Counted from the stretch's first letter, positions 8,132-16,019 are shown. The stretch: 46,359 bases of DNA from Thermoplasmata archaeon (GCA_014894395.1 JADBLO010000117.1:1-46359); one strand, 5' to 3'. Numbers and translations: made by a program. Notes: generated from the sequence alone by a model not told the origin.

Positions 8132-9130
8132 ATGGACGTGGATGACTTACCCACGAAATATAAGATTTATTCCTATGCTATTCAAGGATATTCTCAAGAC
8201 ACCATCGCACGATTTGTGCACGTCACACCGCCTTATGTATGTAAAATTATTAAAGCATTTATTAAGGACAGATATCTTAAAGAAGTGTTTAACAAAACTG
8301 ACATTAATGGAGTTATAGTCAATAAAAAAACTAAACCTAAAATGTATGCTCCTACAGATAAAATCTATACCATATATGATAAATTAACCAAATCAACGTC
8401 TGGGACGTCAACTCCCTATGGAAAGGTAATTGATGACCCCCGATTGAATTTAATTTGTGTCCAGTATGAAATTATCGAACTACCTAAAGAAGAAGTGCCT
8501 GGGCACCGATGGACAAATAACAATACTACTTATCTTGATTACAAAAAAGAATTCGACATTGGAACAGTGACATTTAGAATTATCAATGACATTAAATTGG
8601 TCCTATGGCTTCCTGAAAAAGTTATCGATAAAAAGCATATTCGAGGCTGTTCAACTAAAATATATGCAGAGGCACAAGATTACGCCAATTGGTTTCAAAA
8701 ACATTTTCGCTGCAAATTAGGATTACCCGAGACATATCAGGATTATCATATTGCTTTTCAAGAAAACGACCCACTGCTATGCGATTATGTTGCAAAACAC
8801 GGCATTATCAAACTGATAGATAGTAAAGGAAGAGTTCTTACTTGGTGGGACCAATCGAAAGGTTATTCTGAATTTGAGACACGTGATGAACGGATAGCAG
8901 AGATACGGGCTTTTGCACATTTGAAAATTATGTGGCTAGAAGACAAAATACCCGTTCTTGAAAACAAAATAGATGCTTTAGAATCTTCTCTTACGAATAA
9001 AGTTATGAATACTCTCGAGGAAAAAATAGGTTCTATCATAGAGAATAAAGTAGGTCCCATTATCGAAAAACAATTATCTCGTTTCTTTGAAAAACCAAAA
9101 CAACCAGACAGTTTTAAAGATGTTACATAA
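8132..9130 (+). CDS. HTH protein with C-terminal coiled coil
   Basis: A 332-residue protein of unknown function. Residues about 8-45 form a helix-turn-helix (GYSQDTIARFVHVTPPYVCKI) like those of Hin/homeodomain-type DNA-binding domains. A mixed alpha/beta middle (about 90-265) has no motif I recognise. Residues about 268-325 are a heptad-patterned coiled coil (MWLEDKIPVLENKIDALES, then ENKVGPIIEKQL), suggesting an oligomer. The start follows a GGTGGTG site. Its position in the element suggests a replication, partition or regulatory role (inference only). Confidence 0.75.
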   Translation: MDVDDLPTKYKIYSYAIQGYSQDTIARFVHVTPPYVCKIIKAFIKDRYLKEVFNKTDINGVIVNKKTKPKMYAPTDKIYTIYDKLTKSTSGTSTPYGKVIDDPRLNLICVQYEIIELPKEEVPGHRWTNNNTTYLDYKKEFDIGTVTFRIINDIKLVLWLPEKVIDKKHIRGCSTKIYAEAQDYANWFQKHFRCKLGLPETYQDYHIAFQENDPLLCDYVAKHGIIKLIDSKGRVLTWWDQSKGYSEFETRDERIAEIRAFAHLKIMWLEDKIPVLENKIDALESSLTNKVMNTLEEKIGSIIENKVGPIIEKQLSRFFEKPKQPDSFKDVT

Positions 9131-9168
9131 TAGTTGTGTTAGATATATCTATGGAGTGAAAGCATAGA

Positions 9169-9216
9169 ATGAAAACGATGTTTCAGACCCATTTATTGGG
9201 TGTGGAGGAAAAATGA
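9169..9216 (+). CDS. 15-residue leader peptide ORF, copy 1
   Basis: The micro-ORF MKTMFQTHLLGVEEK, 15 codons plus TGA. Its stop overlaps the ATG of the next small ORF (ATGA), and the GGAGG that serves the next gene lies inside its last codons. A second copy at 18608-18655 has the same length and frame (MKTMFQTFLLGAEEN) and also overlaps the next start. Both have a potential CCCA/TGGG-type hairpin just before GGAGG. The likely role is translational coupling or attenuation. It could instead be only a duplicated 5' region. Confidence 0.45.
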   Translation: MKTMFQTHLLGVEEK

Positions 9217-9293
9217 AACCTGACAAGACATCCATCATAGAGACAATCATGCGAGAAACAACTGCTATAAATGGAACGTTAAAAACGAAGTGA
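9213..9293 (+). CDS. Tiny ORF between leader and RHH gene
   Basis: A 26-residue ORF (MKPDKTSIIETIMRETTAIN, continuing to GTLKTK) preceded by GGAGG at an acceptable distance and overlapping the leader-peptide stop. It ends just before the Shine-Dalgarno site of the ribbon-helix-helix gene. It has no known relatives that I recognise. Translation is suggested only by the ribosome-binding site and overlaps. Confidence 0.35.
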   Translation: MKPDKTSIIETIMRETTAINGTLKTK

Positions 9294-9304
9294 AGAGGCG
9301 AAAA

Positions 9305-9541
9305 ATGGGTTTTCATAAAGCGGGTCTGGTGTCTATCGGTGCTTTTGTAGAAAATGAGTTATGCAATTATCTTGACAAGTTGGCTGAAGAACGTGGTTTT
9401 TTGACCAGGTCAGACACTATACGAGTGATAATTCGTGAACATATGGCCGTATTTTCCAAGAGGATTGACGGAAGTAAGGCGTTAACGCCCTTGAATGACA
9501 TGGTCAATGATAATCCTCATTGCGGTAGAAAAAGAGTGTGA
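9305..9541 (+). CDS. Ribbon-helix-helix (CopG/Arc-type) regulator
   Basis: A small DNA-binding protein. VSIGAFVENELCNYLDKL followed by RGFLTRSDTIRVIIREHM is the ribbon-helix-helix pattern: a strand, helix A, the loop and helix B with a Ser/Arg cap. The ATG at 9305 with GAGGCG upstream is preferred to an in-frame GTG at 9290. Such proteins commonly autoregulate plasmid or element operons. It lies in a plus-strand run of small genes leading to the recombinase remnant. Confidence 0.75.
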   Translation: MGFHKAGLVSIGAFVENELCNYLDKLAEERGFLTRSDTIRVIIREHMAVFSKRIDGSKALTPLNDMVNDNPHCGRKRV

Positions 9542-9566
9542 AAAACATGCACGAAGAGGAAAAATA

Positions 9567-10028
9567 ATGAAGGATGAAGAAACTTGTAAAAAAGAAATAG
9601 AAGATTATGCAAAGATATTTGATAATCGATGTGATTGTTGCTGTCGACATATTGATGAACTGAAACCTTTTGGAGGACCAGGTGACCCATTGGCCGGGGA
9701 TTTTACGGGACTGCCGCTAGTTAAAGTATATCGTTATGACTTTCCCAAGTCTGAAATTCCATCTGAATATTCTGATTGTCTAAAAAAAGATGGAGAAATC
9801 GATGAACAAAGGTTTATTGAGAAATATGGTCGAGAAATGTTTGATGAAATCACTGAATTTATGTCTAGTTTTGATATTGTAAGTTCGTATCGGCTTTGCC
9901 GAGATTGTATTTTATTGGACAGAGAGCAGTTTTGTAAAAAATCACACGAATCTTTTATGGAGTTTATGAACACAAAAGGGATAATAGCAAAATGGTTAAT
10001 ACTTCAAAAAGAGATATTAAGTAAATGA
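9567..10028 (+). CDS. Hypothetical cysteine-rich (zinc-binding?) protein
   Basis: A 153-residue protein with CDCCCRHI at about residues 22-29 and CRDC at about 112-115, which together could bind one zinc. The rest is acidic and helical. The start at 9567 follows AGAGGAAAA; the reading frame is open upstream but only across the RHH gene's end. It belongs to the element's set of small zinc-type proteins. Function unknown. Confidence 0.65.
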   Translation: MKDEETCKKEIEDYAKIFDNRCDCCCRHIDELKPFGGPGDPLAGDFTGLPLVKVYRYDFPKSEIPSEYSDCLKKDGEIDEQRFIEKYGREMFDEITEFMSSFDIVSSYRLCRDCILLDREQFCKKSHESFMEFMNTKGIIAKWLILQKEILSK

Positions 10029-10051
10029 GCAAACTCGTGTAGGATAATAGG

Positions 10052-10231
10052 ATGATTGAGATTGAAAAACAAGACGAAAATCGAAGAGTTAAGTTACTCG
10101 ACCGAGGGATGACATATGAAGAGGTTCAGGCACTTCTCGCTGCATCGATAGGAAATCGTGAACAGGCGTTCTCTTTCGTCTCATCTATGATACATTTTGC
10201 TGTCCCCTCCTTATTAATCAAAAGGAGGTGA
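10052..10231 (+). CDS. Small hypothetical protein, 59 residues
   Basis: It starts MIEIEKQDENRRVKLLDRGM and continues TYEEVQALLAAS, a helix pair resembling the start of an HTH. Its stop TGA lies inside a perfect Shine-Dalgarno sequence (AAAGGAGGTGA) that drives the next tiny gene, so the two are coupled. Not recognised. Confidence 0.5.
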   Translation: MIEIEKQDENRRVKLLDRGMTYEEVQALLAASIGNREQAFSFVSSMIHFAVPSLLIKRR

Positions 10232-10234
10232 GAC

Positions 10235-10339
10235 GTGGACATTGTAACTTGTCAGAGAAAAGGTTGCGATGGTATTGTTATCTGGGATGATGACAGGCGA
10301 ATTTTTCTTTGTGACGAATGCGGTGCCTTATATGAATGA
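10235..10339 (+). CDS. Tiny zinc-ribbon protein, 34 residues
   Basis: A GTG-initiated ORF directly after an ideal AAAGGAGGTGA. The peptide has C-x4-C (CQRKGC) then CDEC, forming a complete four-cysteine zinc ribbon within 34 residues. It overlaps no other gene and ends 10 bases before the recombinase start. The strong ribosome-binding site and intact ribbon make real expression likely. The role is unknown; tiny ribbons of this sort often bind nucleic acid or a larger partner. Confidence 0.6.
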   Translation: MDIVTCQRKGCDGIVIWDDDRRIFLCDECGALYE

Positions 10340-10349
10340 GAGCAGTAAA

Positions 10350-10481
10350 ATGAAAGTCGCATTGTATGCACGGGTTTCTAAACAAGAACAGAACCCTGAT
10401 ATGCAGAAAAATTCGTTGATTGTGAAAGCGGAAAGGGAAGGATGGGACTTGATGAATAAAACTAGATATACGCAGGTGTAA
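10350..10481 (+). pseudogene. Truncated small serine recombinase, copy 1
   Basis: The N-terminal 33 residues (MKVALYARVSKQEQNPDMQK through AEREGWD) are near-identical to the fuller copy at 15.4 kb and include the catalytic Ser in ARVS. Similarity stops after GWD, and an unrelated tail runs to a stop at 10481. The rest of the catalytic core is missing, so it is inactive. It marks the end of the element-borne gene run. Confidence 0.8.
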
Positions 10482-10488
10482 TATTTGT

Positions 10489-10534
10489 GGCTAATCCCGG
10501 AATCAGGAGATAGACCCCGTTTGCTGGGATTGCC
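10489..10534. repeat. Inverted repeat after truncated recombinase
   Basis: GGC-T-AATCCC at 10489-10498 can pair with GGGATTGCC at 10526-10534, giving nine base pairs with one bulged T and a loop of about 27 bases. It lies exactly between the truncated recombinase and the promoter region of the next gene pair. It may be an element end, a terminator or a structured RNA. Confidence 0.45.
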
Positions 10535-10631
10535 TAACATTGGAATGTTTATATGGTAGCTTTATATAACAATATCCAAAAAATCTATTAGTATATGTAG
10601 ATTTTTGTAACTAGCATATCGAGGGAAGAAT

Positions 10632-11666
10632 ATGCTGCTTAATGAGGAATTCGAAAATAAATCTCAATTTCTATCATACTTAGAAGAAGCATACAAAAAC
10701 AAGGAGGTATCCTCGCTTCATTGTTCAATTATAATTCCCAAGGCAGGATTTTCGATTGAAGAATTAGAGAGAGCGTCATATACCAGAGGATTGAAATGCA
10801 GAATAGAAAAGAAGGATAGTGATTTCTACAAGGTTGAGTTTGAAATAAGAACCAGGGGGCTTCTTGGTTACTTAATTGATTTCAAGAATTGTTGGCTGTT
10901 CTTCAATGGGGGTTCACGACAGAATCTTAGTGTAGTAGAATCATTTGTTAATCATTTGTTTCCATTGATATCTTATTCTTGCCTTCCTTCAAAAATGATG
11001 ATGCAGCTAATTGAGGAAAACAAAGACAGGTATGAAAATATCATTGTTAATGAGGGAATCCTTTGTAAGAAAGGCGAAACAATCAGAGATTGGAAAATAG
11101 ACCCAATTAACTATTCAATCAGTATCTTGGAAAGAGAAGCGAAGAAACAGGACGCAAAATGGACAGGCCTTTCGTTAACCTATATGCTAAACGGGAAGGA
11201 ACATATTAAGGCAAGGGTGTACGAGAAAGGATTGCTTACCTTCTATTCAGGAAGCTTCCTAGATTTCTACGAAAGTATGATTCTTACTTATTCAAACAAG
11301 AGTATTGAGTATGGAGAATTCTTCAAAGACAAAGAACGAAAGAGCGTCAACGGAGAAATAAGAATTAACCCAATTAAATACAAATTCAAGAAAGAAATAC
11401 CTCTTGATGAACTCAACAAAATAAAAAACAAGATTCTCAAGAGATATATAGGAGGAGTAACAAGTTTTGGCAATCCTTTGCTGATGATGCAATTCAGCGA
11501 TGTCAATGATGGGTCATCATATGATTTGTATGCTTATCACGATACCATTGAAGTTGTACCCTTAGATAAAGCCTCATCAGCCTCATTTTCAAAACTTGCT
11601 TCGTTTATCTCTGATAACCTGCCATTAGCTGAGATGGTGGGGGGGCTAAACATTGGACACACCTGA
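10632..11666 (+). CDS. Unknown protein, partner of PIP-box nuclease
   Basis: A 344-residue protein I do not recognise. It has two similar-looking halves, each mixing short strands and helices (WLFFNGGSRQNLSVVESFVNH in the first, LLTFYSGSFLDFYESMI in the second), with no catalytic motif that I can see. GAGGGAAG sits seven bases before its ATG, and an A/T box (CTTTATATAAC) lies about 65 bases upstream. The next gene starts inside its 3' end in another frame, so the two are made together. It is likely the regulatory or target-sensing half of a two-gene defence module (inference). Confidence 0.75.
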   Translation: MLLNEEFENKSQFLSYLEEAYKNKEVSSLHCSIIIPKAGFSIEELERASYTRGLKCRIEKKDSDFYKVEFEIRTRGLLGYLIDFKNCWLFFNGGSRQNLSVVESFVNHLFPLISYSCLPSKMMMQLIEENKDRYENIIVNEGILCKKGETIRDWKIDPINYSISILEREAKKQDAKWTGLSLTYMLNGKEHIKARVYEKGLLTFYSGSFLDFYESMILTYSNKSIEYGEFFKDKERKSVNGEIRINPIKYKFKKEIPLDELNKIKNKILKRYIGGVTSFGNPLLMMQFSDVNDGSSYDLYAYHDTIEVVPLDKASSASFSKLASFISDNLPLAEMVGGLNIGHT

Positions 11667-12597
11667 AGATGCTGTAGTTGAAGAATGTCTGAACTATATC
11701 GAGACGGTTCAGGTCTTTTCTTTCCTTGATAAAAAACTTGATGATTCACAAATAGAACACGAAATCGAAAAAGACTTAGAGCTTAAACCTCCAAAAACCA
11801 AATGTAATCCTGATTTCATCATCCATAGAGATGAATTGACAGATATCCTGGAACATAAGGCATCATTACCAAATAATGAGGAATATGTCCTTGAAGAAAT
11901 AACCGATTGCTACAACAAATACAACACAGTGATGTTTAACAAGGTCGAGTGCCAACCCAATCTTATCTTTCTTTATCCCAAGAAAAAAGAGTATCTCATT
12001 AAAAAGATACAGAATCAAATCCCGAAAGGAATCCAACTGTGTTATTTCAACTTAGGGGACCAGGAAATTGATTTTCAAAAGGATGTGAAAGTAGTTCATC
12101 CCGAGTTGGCTAACGTTCTAAAATATTCTCCGTATCCTTATGCAAGACACAATTATTCAAAACATAAATTCATCAAAGCAGAACCTCATCAAGTGTATAC
12201 TGCCTTCCAAGTTAATCTAATACTACGTTCTTTCCAAGACATTAGTACGGTTAATCAACCGAGCTATATAGTCAAGAAGGATGATGTGTTATCAGTCATG
12301 AATACCTATTATCCTCCTTGGATAAATGAAAACTTGATGCAAATCAATAGTGGTAGATTGAATCATGCACTTGAGTTCCTGGATAAAATAGAAGCAATCG
12401 AATGGGATAGAGAAAAAGGAGAGATTACTGTCTTCAAAGAGAAGGGGAGAAAATCAGGCGATATTCTCAAGAATTATGCAAAGAAATGGTGCAAAATCCA
12501 AGCAAAGAAAAAACAAAGTAAATCTCGTAAAAAAATAGAGCACGTAGAGCCTTCTCAGAAGAATGTTCAGACGAGCCTATCAGATATTTTTAAATAG
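11653..12597 (+). CDS. PD-(D/E)XK-like nuclease with C-terminal PIP box
   Basis: A 314-residue protein starting at TTG inside the previous gene (14-base overlap). Residues 53-69 contain P53-D54 followed by E67-H68-K69 (PDFII, then DILEHKAS), with acidic residues upstream. This is the PD...(D/E)XK pattern of restriction-type nucleases. The last residues, QTSLSDIFK, fit a PCNA-interacting peptide (Q-x-x-L-x-x-I-F-K), as at the tail of archaeal FEN1 and RFC. A basic stretch (KKKQSKSRKK) precedes it. The predicted function is DNA cleavage guided to replication forks or clamps. The nuclease call rests on a motif, not on a family match. Confidence 0.65.
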   Translation: MDTPEDAVVEECLNYIETVQVFSFLDKKLDDSQIEHEIEKDLELKPPKTKCNPDFIIHRDELTDILEHKASLPNNEEYVLEEITDCYNKYNTVMFNKVECQPNLIFLYPKKKEYLIKKIQNQIPKGIQLCYFNLGDQEIDFQKDVKVVHPELANVLKYSPYPYARHNYSKHKFIKAEPHQVYTAFQVNLILRSFQDISTVNQPSYIVKKDDVLSVMNTYYPPWINENLMQINSGRLNHALEFLDKIEAIEWDREKGEITVFKEKGRKSGDILKNYAKKWCKIQAKKKQSKSRKKIEHVEPSQKNVQTSLSDIFK

Positions 12598-12716
12598 CAT
12601 ACAGGATGATTTTAGACCCCAGACCGTCAGCATATATCCTCTCAATGTGAATCTGAAGTTATAAGAGGTTATGTGAATGACTTTAGGCCGCCCTGAGAAA
12701 TGACTGTTAGACGTTC

Positions 12717-12790
12717 TAGGTGTAGGCCGTAAGCCTCTTTACAACAGGAGAAAAAGACAAATTTTTAAGAAAATCTAGGACAGAAGAAAC
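12717..12790 (+). repeat. Dispersed 75-base repeat, copy A
   Basis: It shares GGTGTAGGCCGTAAG, CTCTTTACAACAGG and ACAGAAGAAAC, in the same order and spacing, with a copy at 13719-13797, and its first part with 15260-15280. Copies A and B lie just upstream of the two membrane-protein genes of the TIR cassette. It could be a regulatory module, a recombination site or a small-element remnant. Confidence 0.65.
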
Positions 12791-12841
12791 AACGATTAAA
12801 TATCTTTAAATGACTACTGAGTATTAGAATCAGTGAATTAG

Positions 12842-13657
12842 ATGGACATAATTAATTGGATAGTTGAAAATCCAACTATAATTACAGCTTTAGGAACAAT
12901 AGCCGTGGCGATAGCTACCATATATTACGCTTATACAAATCATAAATTGTGGCTTCATACTGAAAAAGAGACGATAAAACCTAATAAGATTGATGAAATG
13001 TGTTTCATTATCAAACCATTTATTGAGCATTGTGAGAAGGGTATCTCCAGTTTAAAGTCAAAAGAATCTTTGTGGGATACTGGTGAAAATAAGTTATATA
13101 TTGATAAATTTTCATATCATCCAAGTGTGGAAATTGTATATTCTAATTTTATAAAAGGAAGATTACTCCTAAAAAAAGATTTAGAATTTCATGACGTTAA
13201 GATTGAATCTTTAAATGAAAAATATAAACAAATGGTTGAGGAAATCAAATCACATAATTTTCAGGATTCCATTGAGAAATCGTATAATGAATTTGAGACT
13301 ACTATAGAATCTAAAAATAGACAGCAACTTGTTTTGAAAGAATTACCAAGAATAATTATGTATCATATCTTTAATGGAACAGATTCAGAAAAAAATCAAT
13401 TAGGCGAAGTATTTAAGACGTATTGGAAAAGATATGGTAAAGAATTCTTAGAAATGAAGAATAATGTTAAAGCTAATACTATACAAAAAGAAATTAATAA
13501 TATAAAGCTAGAACTCAATAAAATTTTAAATGATATAAAAAATAAACTTGAAGATATCTTATCTGATTACATCAATACTTATGGTATCTCTCTTGAAGAT
13601 ATAGAATCAAAAGATATGCCTAAAGATGAAAAGAAAAAATATATCTGGAGAACTTAG
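12842..13657 (+). CDS. Membrane-anchored coiled-coil protein
   Basis: A 271-residue protein with one N-terminal transmembrane helix (about residues 12-32, ITALGTIAVAIATIYYAYTN) and a long soluble region ending in strong coiled coil (IQKEINNIKLELNKILNDI and onward). No enzymatic motif is visible. The start at 12842 follows an A/T-rich segment and repeat copy A. It is very A/T-rich, like its neighbours, the three-helix membrane protein and the TIR protein, and unlike the backbone. It may anchor or sense for the TIR cassette, or be an unrelated surface-tethered protein. Confidence 0.7.
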   Translation: MDIINWIVENPTIITALGTIAVAIATIYYAYTNHKLWLHTEKETIKPNKIDEMCFIIKPFIEHCEKGISSLKSKESLWDTGENKLYIDKFSYHPSVEIVYSNFIKGRLLLKKDLEFHDVKIESLNEKYKQMVEEIKSHNFQDSIEKSYNEFETTIESKNRQQLVLKELPRIIMYHIFNGTDSEKNQLGEVFKTYWKRYGKEFLEMKNNVKANTIQKEINNIKLELNKILNDIKNKLEDILSDYINTYGISLEDIESKDMPKDEKKKYIWRT

Positions 13658-13718
13658 TCATAGGTAAAAAGCATGAGATATAATAAGATGAAAAGAGGAA
13701 ACGAAAAAATAGTCAGGA

Positions 13719-13797
13719 TGTGCTGGGTATAGGCTGTAAGCATCTTTACAACAGGCGAAAAACACAAATTTTCATGAAAATAGAAGACAGAAGAAAC
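13719..13797 (+). repeat. Dispersed 75-base repeat, copy B
   Basis: The best-matching partner of the copy at 12717-12790: GTGCTGGGTATAGGCTGTAAG, then ATCTTTACAACAGG, then AGACAGAAGAAAC. It lies about 90 bases upstream of the small three-helix membrane gene. Confidence 0.65.
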
Positions 13798-13889
13798 ATG
13801 GCAAAATCTATTTGTGTGATGAAGTCGAAAGTTTTAAAAATCCAATATTGTCTAATTCTTTATCATTTAAGGGAGAAATTGAATCAAGG

Positions 13890-14192
13890 ATGGATATGGA
13901 TGATATTAGAGATAAATTAACATTAATCATTATTGTAATTATTATTGTTGCAATAGTAGGGACTTATCTTGGAATATCCTCAGGTACTATTAATCAAATT
14001 AATGGATGGTTGATTAGTATATTTATTGGGTTCATCCTATCAACCATTTCAGGAAGTCTCGTTGAAGCGGTTAGTGGAGATATTTTAAAAACGATTTTTC
14101 TCAATATTCCTATATATGGTGATTTTAGTATTTCTATTTCTGTATTTGCTATTGCTACTTTTATTGTTAAAGTCTCATTGTTTGGTTTATGA
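13890..14192 (+). CDS. Small three-helix membrane protein
   Basis: About 100 residues with three hydrophobic segments (roughly 11-30, 42-64 and 80-100). The ATG at 13890 gives the charged start MDMDDIRDK before the first helix. The frame is open further upstream to a TTG at 13812, so a longer soluble N-terminus is possible. It lies 57 bases before the TIR gene on the same strand, with no clear promoter between, and is likely co-transcribed. Small membrane proteins next to TIR genes may act as sensor, target or pore; here that is inference. Confidence 0.6.
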   Translation: MDMDDIRDKLTLIIIVIIIVAIVGTYLGISSGTINQINGWLISIFIGFILSTISGSLVEAVSGDILKTIFLNIPIYGDFSISISVFAIATFIVKVSLFGL

Positions 14193-14249
14193 TTCTAAAC
14201 AATACGTTGAAATATTCTTGATTGATTAACAAATACGAGGGTAGAAATT

Positions 14250-15065
14250 ATGAATATATTATCCAGTTGGTCTGGAAATCAGAGTAGACACATTTCCAGT
14301 CTCTTAAAGGTATGGATACCAAGAATAATTCAAAATGTTGAAATATGGCATTCTGAAGAGGATATCCCAAAAGGTAAATTATGGTTTGAGACACTTAGAA
14401 AACAATTAGAACAAGTAGATTATGGTATAATATGTCTAACAAAAGAAAACCTTGATTCTAAATGGATATATTTTGAAGCGGGAGCATTACAAAAGAAATT
14501 AGACGAAAGTGCAATTTTTACATTATTATATGATTTAAAACCCACAGATATAGAATATCCTTTAGCAGGTTTTCAACACACTATATTAAATGATAAAAGA
14601 GATTTTAGAAGACTTATTGATAGTATTAATAACATCGAAGAAATAAATATTGATACAAGTACCCTTGATTATACTTATAATAGGGTGTGGGATGAATTCA
14701 GTAAAGAATTTTCATCTATTCCAACAATAAAAAAAGATGAATCTAAAACAGTTAAACGAAATGATAGAGAACTATTAGAAGAATTATTGAATACTGTTAG
14801 AAATTTAGATAGAAGCAATAGTGATAAATTATCTGTATCAAATATTTTATCTACTCAAGATGGATTGAGTAAACCATCAAGAAGAATCCTAAGAATTTTA
14901 GATGATGCACCAAAAACAACAGAAGAAATAAGACATGAAATTAAAGAAAAATATAATGAAGATTATCCTGTTGTCTTGCTACATACCAGATTAATGTCTC
15001 TCTTAAAAAGGGGGTTCATTAAAGAAATATTTCAAGATGGACAAAAAAAATATCTATCTTTGTAA
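14250..15065 (+). CDS. TIR-domain protein with C-terminal winged helix
   Basis: Residues 1-140 match the bacterial/archaeal TIR group that begins with a strand and SSWSG: HSEEDIPKG, then YGIICLTKENLDSKWIYFEAGAL. E76 in FEAGAL sits where the catalytic Glu of TIR NADases lies. After a linker, residues about 205-271 form a winged helix (SKPSRRILRILDDAPKTTEE, then LMSLLKRGFIKEI). The likely reaction is NAD+ hydrolysis or cyclisation during infection, with the winged helix binding DNA or controlling expression. It is the last gene of an A/T-rich plus-strand cassette with two membrane proteins. The start is supported by GAGGGTAGAA before the ATG. Confidence 0.85.
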   Translation: MNILSSWSGNQSRHISSLLKVWIPRIIQNVEIWHSEEDIPKGKLWFETLRKQLEQVDYGIICLTKENLDSKWIYFEAGALQKKLDESAIFTLLYDLKPTDIEYPLAGFQHTILNDKRDFRRLIDSINNIEEINIDTSTLDYTYNRVWDEFSKEFSSIPTIKKDESKTVKRNDRELLEELLNTVRNLDRSNSDKLSVSNILSTQDGLSKPSRRILRILDDAPKTTEEIRHEIKEKYNEDYPVVLLHTRLMSLLKRGFIKEIFQDGQKKYLSL

Positions 15066-15421
15066 TGAATCTTAAAGAAAGATAAAGAAAAATAAAAATA
15101 TATTATAAAGAGAGAGTCGTATTCCAAAAATACTTAACTGTTCGTGGTTCTCTCTTACTTAAAATCTTGGTGTTAATTATCCGTTCTATTTTCTTTAGTA
15201 ACTCTAACGAAGGATTGTCATTAGTGGAAAAAGAAAAATGAATGGGGCTTACTGGATTTGTGCTGGGTGTAGGCCGTAAGATATATCTGTGACATAGCCC
15301 CAAAGTTCGTCTTTTAGACGAGTTCCATAGAAACGTCCTTGATGGTGAAAGAAGAAACGGGAGAGGTTATAAGGCCCCTCTTCCTTTTTTCTTGTGTCGA
15401 AAATAAGGGAGGGGAAAATCA
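15066..15421. other. Gene-free stretch with hairpins before recombinase copy 2
   Basis: No ORF of note. It holds a GGGGCT/AGCCCC stem at 15244-15301 enclosing repeat copy C, a CGTC/GACG hairpin at 15309-15321, and an AGAGG/CCTCT hairpin followed by a T run at 15362-15390 that looks like a terminator. GGGAGGGG at 15407-15414 is the ribosome-binding site of the recombinase copy downstream. Confidence 0.5.
15244..15301 (+). repeat. Hairpin enclosing repeat copy C
   Basis: GGGGCT at 15244-15249 pairs with AGCCCC at 15296-15301. Inside, GTGCTGGGTGTAGGCCGTAAG (15260-15280) repeats the first third of copies A and B, and CTTAC (15248-15252) can alternatively pair with GTAAG (15276-15280). It may be a structured RNA or recombination site. 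Confidence 0.5.
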
Positions 15422-15439
15422 ACGAAAGTAGCATTATAC

Positions 15440-15928
15440 GTGCGTGTTTCTACACAGGAACAAAACCCAGAGATGCAGCGGAAAGCATTGATTGAGAAAG
15501 CGGAAAGGGATGGATGGGACTATAAATTCTTCGTGGAAAAGGAATCTTCACGGAAGACGAGACCTATAAAATATGACCTTTACCAGCGACTTCTCAGGAA
15601 AGAGTTCGATGCCGTCGTCGTGTGGAAAATAGACCGGTGGGCACGGAGCACTCAGGAATTGAGCAGGGAGGTCACCACGTTGTTCAATAAAGGGGTGAAG
15701 TTTATCTCATTGACTGATAATATCGACTTGTCCAGTGCCTCTGGCACCCTTCAGTTCAATATAATCTCAGCTTTTGCTCAGTTTGAGAGAGATATCATCT
15801 CAGAACGCACCAAAGAGGGGCTTAAAGGCAAGAAGAACGTAGGTAAAAGAGGGAAAGATAAGAAACGACGGAGAAAGTCTGGATATTACCAAAGATGGAT
15901 TAATAAAAAATCAGGGGAAGGGATTTGA
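15440..15928 (+). CDS. Small serine recombinase, copy 2 (start codon lost)
   Basis: Resolvase/invertase-type catalytic domain without a C-terminal HTH: catalytic Ser in VRVS, IDRWARS, SLTDNIDLSSASG, FAQFERDIISERT, then a basic tail (KRGKDKKRRRKSGYYQRW). The start codons of other copies align with ACG at 15422-15424 here. The only usable start is GTG at 15440, which removes the first strand and leaves Ser at position 4. Unless ACG is used, the product is probably inactive. The upstream GGGAGGGG is placed for the lost start. The 3' end runs into a tRNA 3' fragment. Confidence 0.7.
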   Translation: MRVSTQEQNPEMQRKALIEKAERDGWDYKFFVEKESSRKTRPIKYDLYQRLLRKEFDAVVVWKIDRWARSTQELSREVTTLFNKGVKFISLTDNIDLSSASGTLQFNIISAFAQFERDIISERTKEGLKGKKNVGKRGKDKKRRRKSGYYQRWINKKSGEGI

Positions 15929-15934
15929 ACCCCT
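15912..15934 (-). repeat. tRNA 3'-end fragment, copy 1 (possible att site)
   Basis: Read on the minus strand this is a T-arm (AGGGGTTCAAATCCCTT) followed by the acceptor strand CCCCTG. The same 23 bases recur at 17462-17484 in the same orientation. No complete tRNA surrounds it. tRNA 3' ends are classic integrase targets, and the pair flanks the beta-helix gene. Confidence 0.65.
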
Positions 15935-16019
15935 AATTACCGGTTAAATTCTGAGTGAGGGATAATAATTACTCCTATAAAAGAACAATTTCATATGTTC
16001 TCTTTTCATCTCACTTTGA

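Noticed and set aside
13720-13920. 66-codon frame between the two membrane genes
   Set aside because: It runs through repeat copy B and overlaps the better three-helix membrane ORF in another frame.
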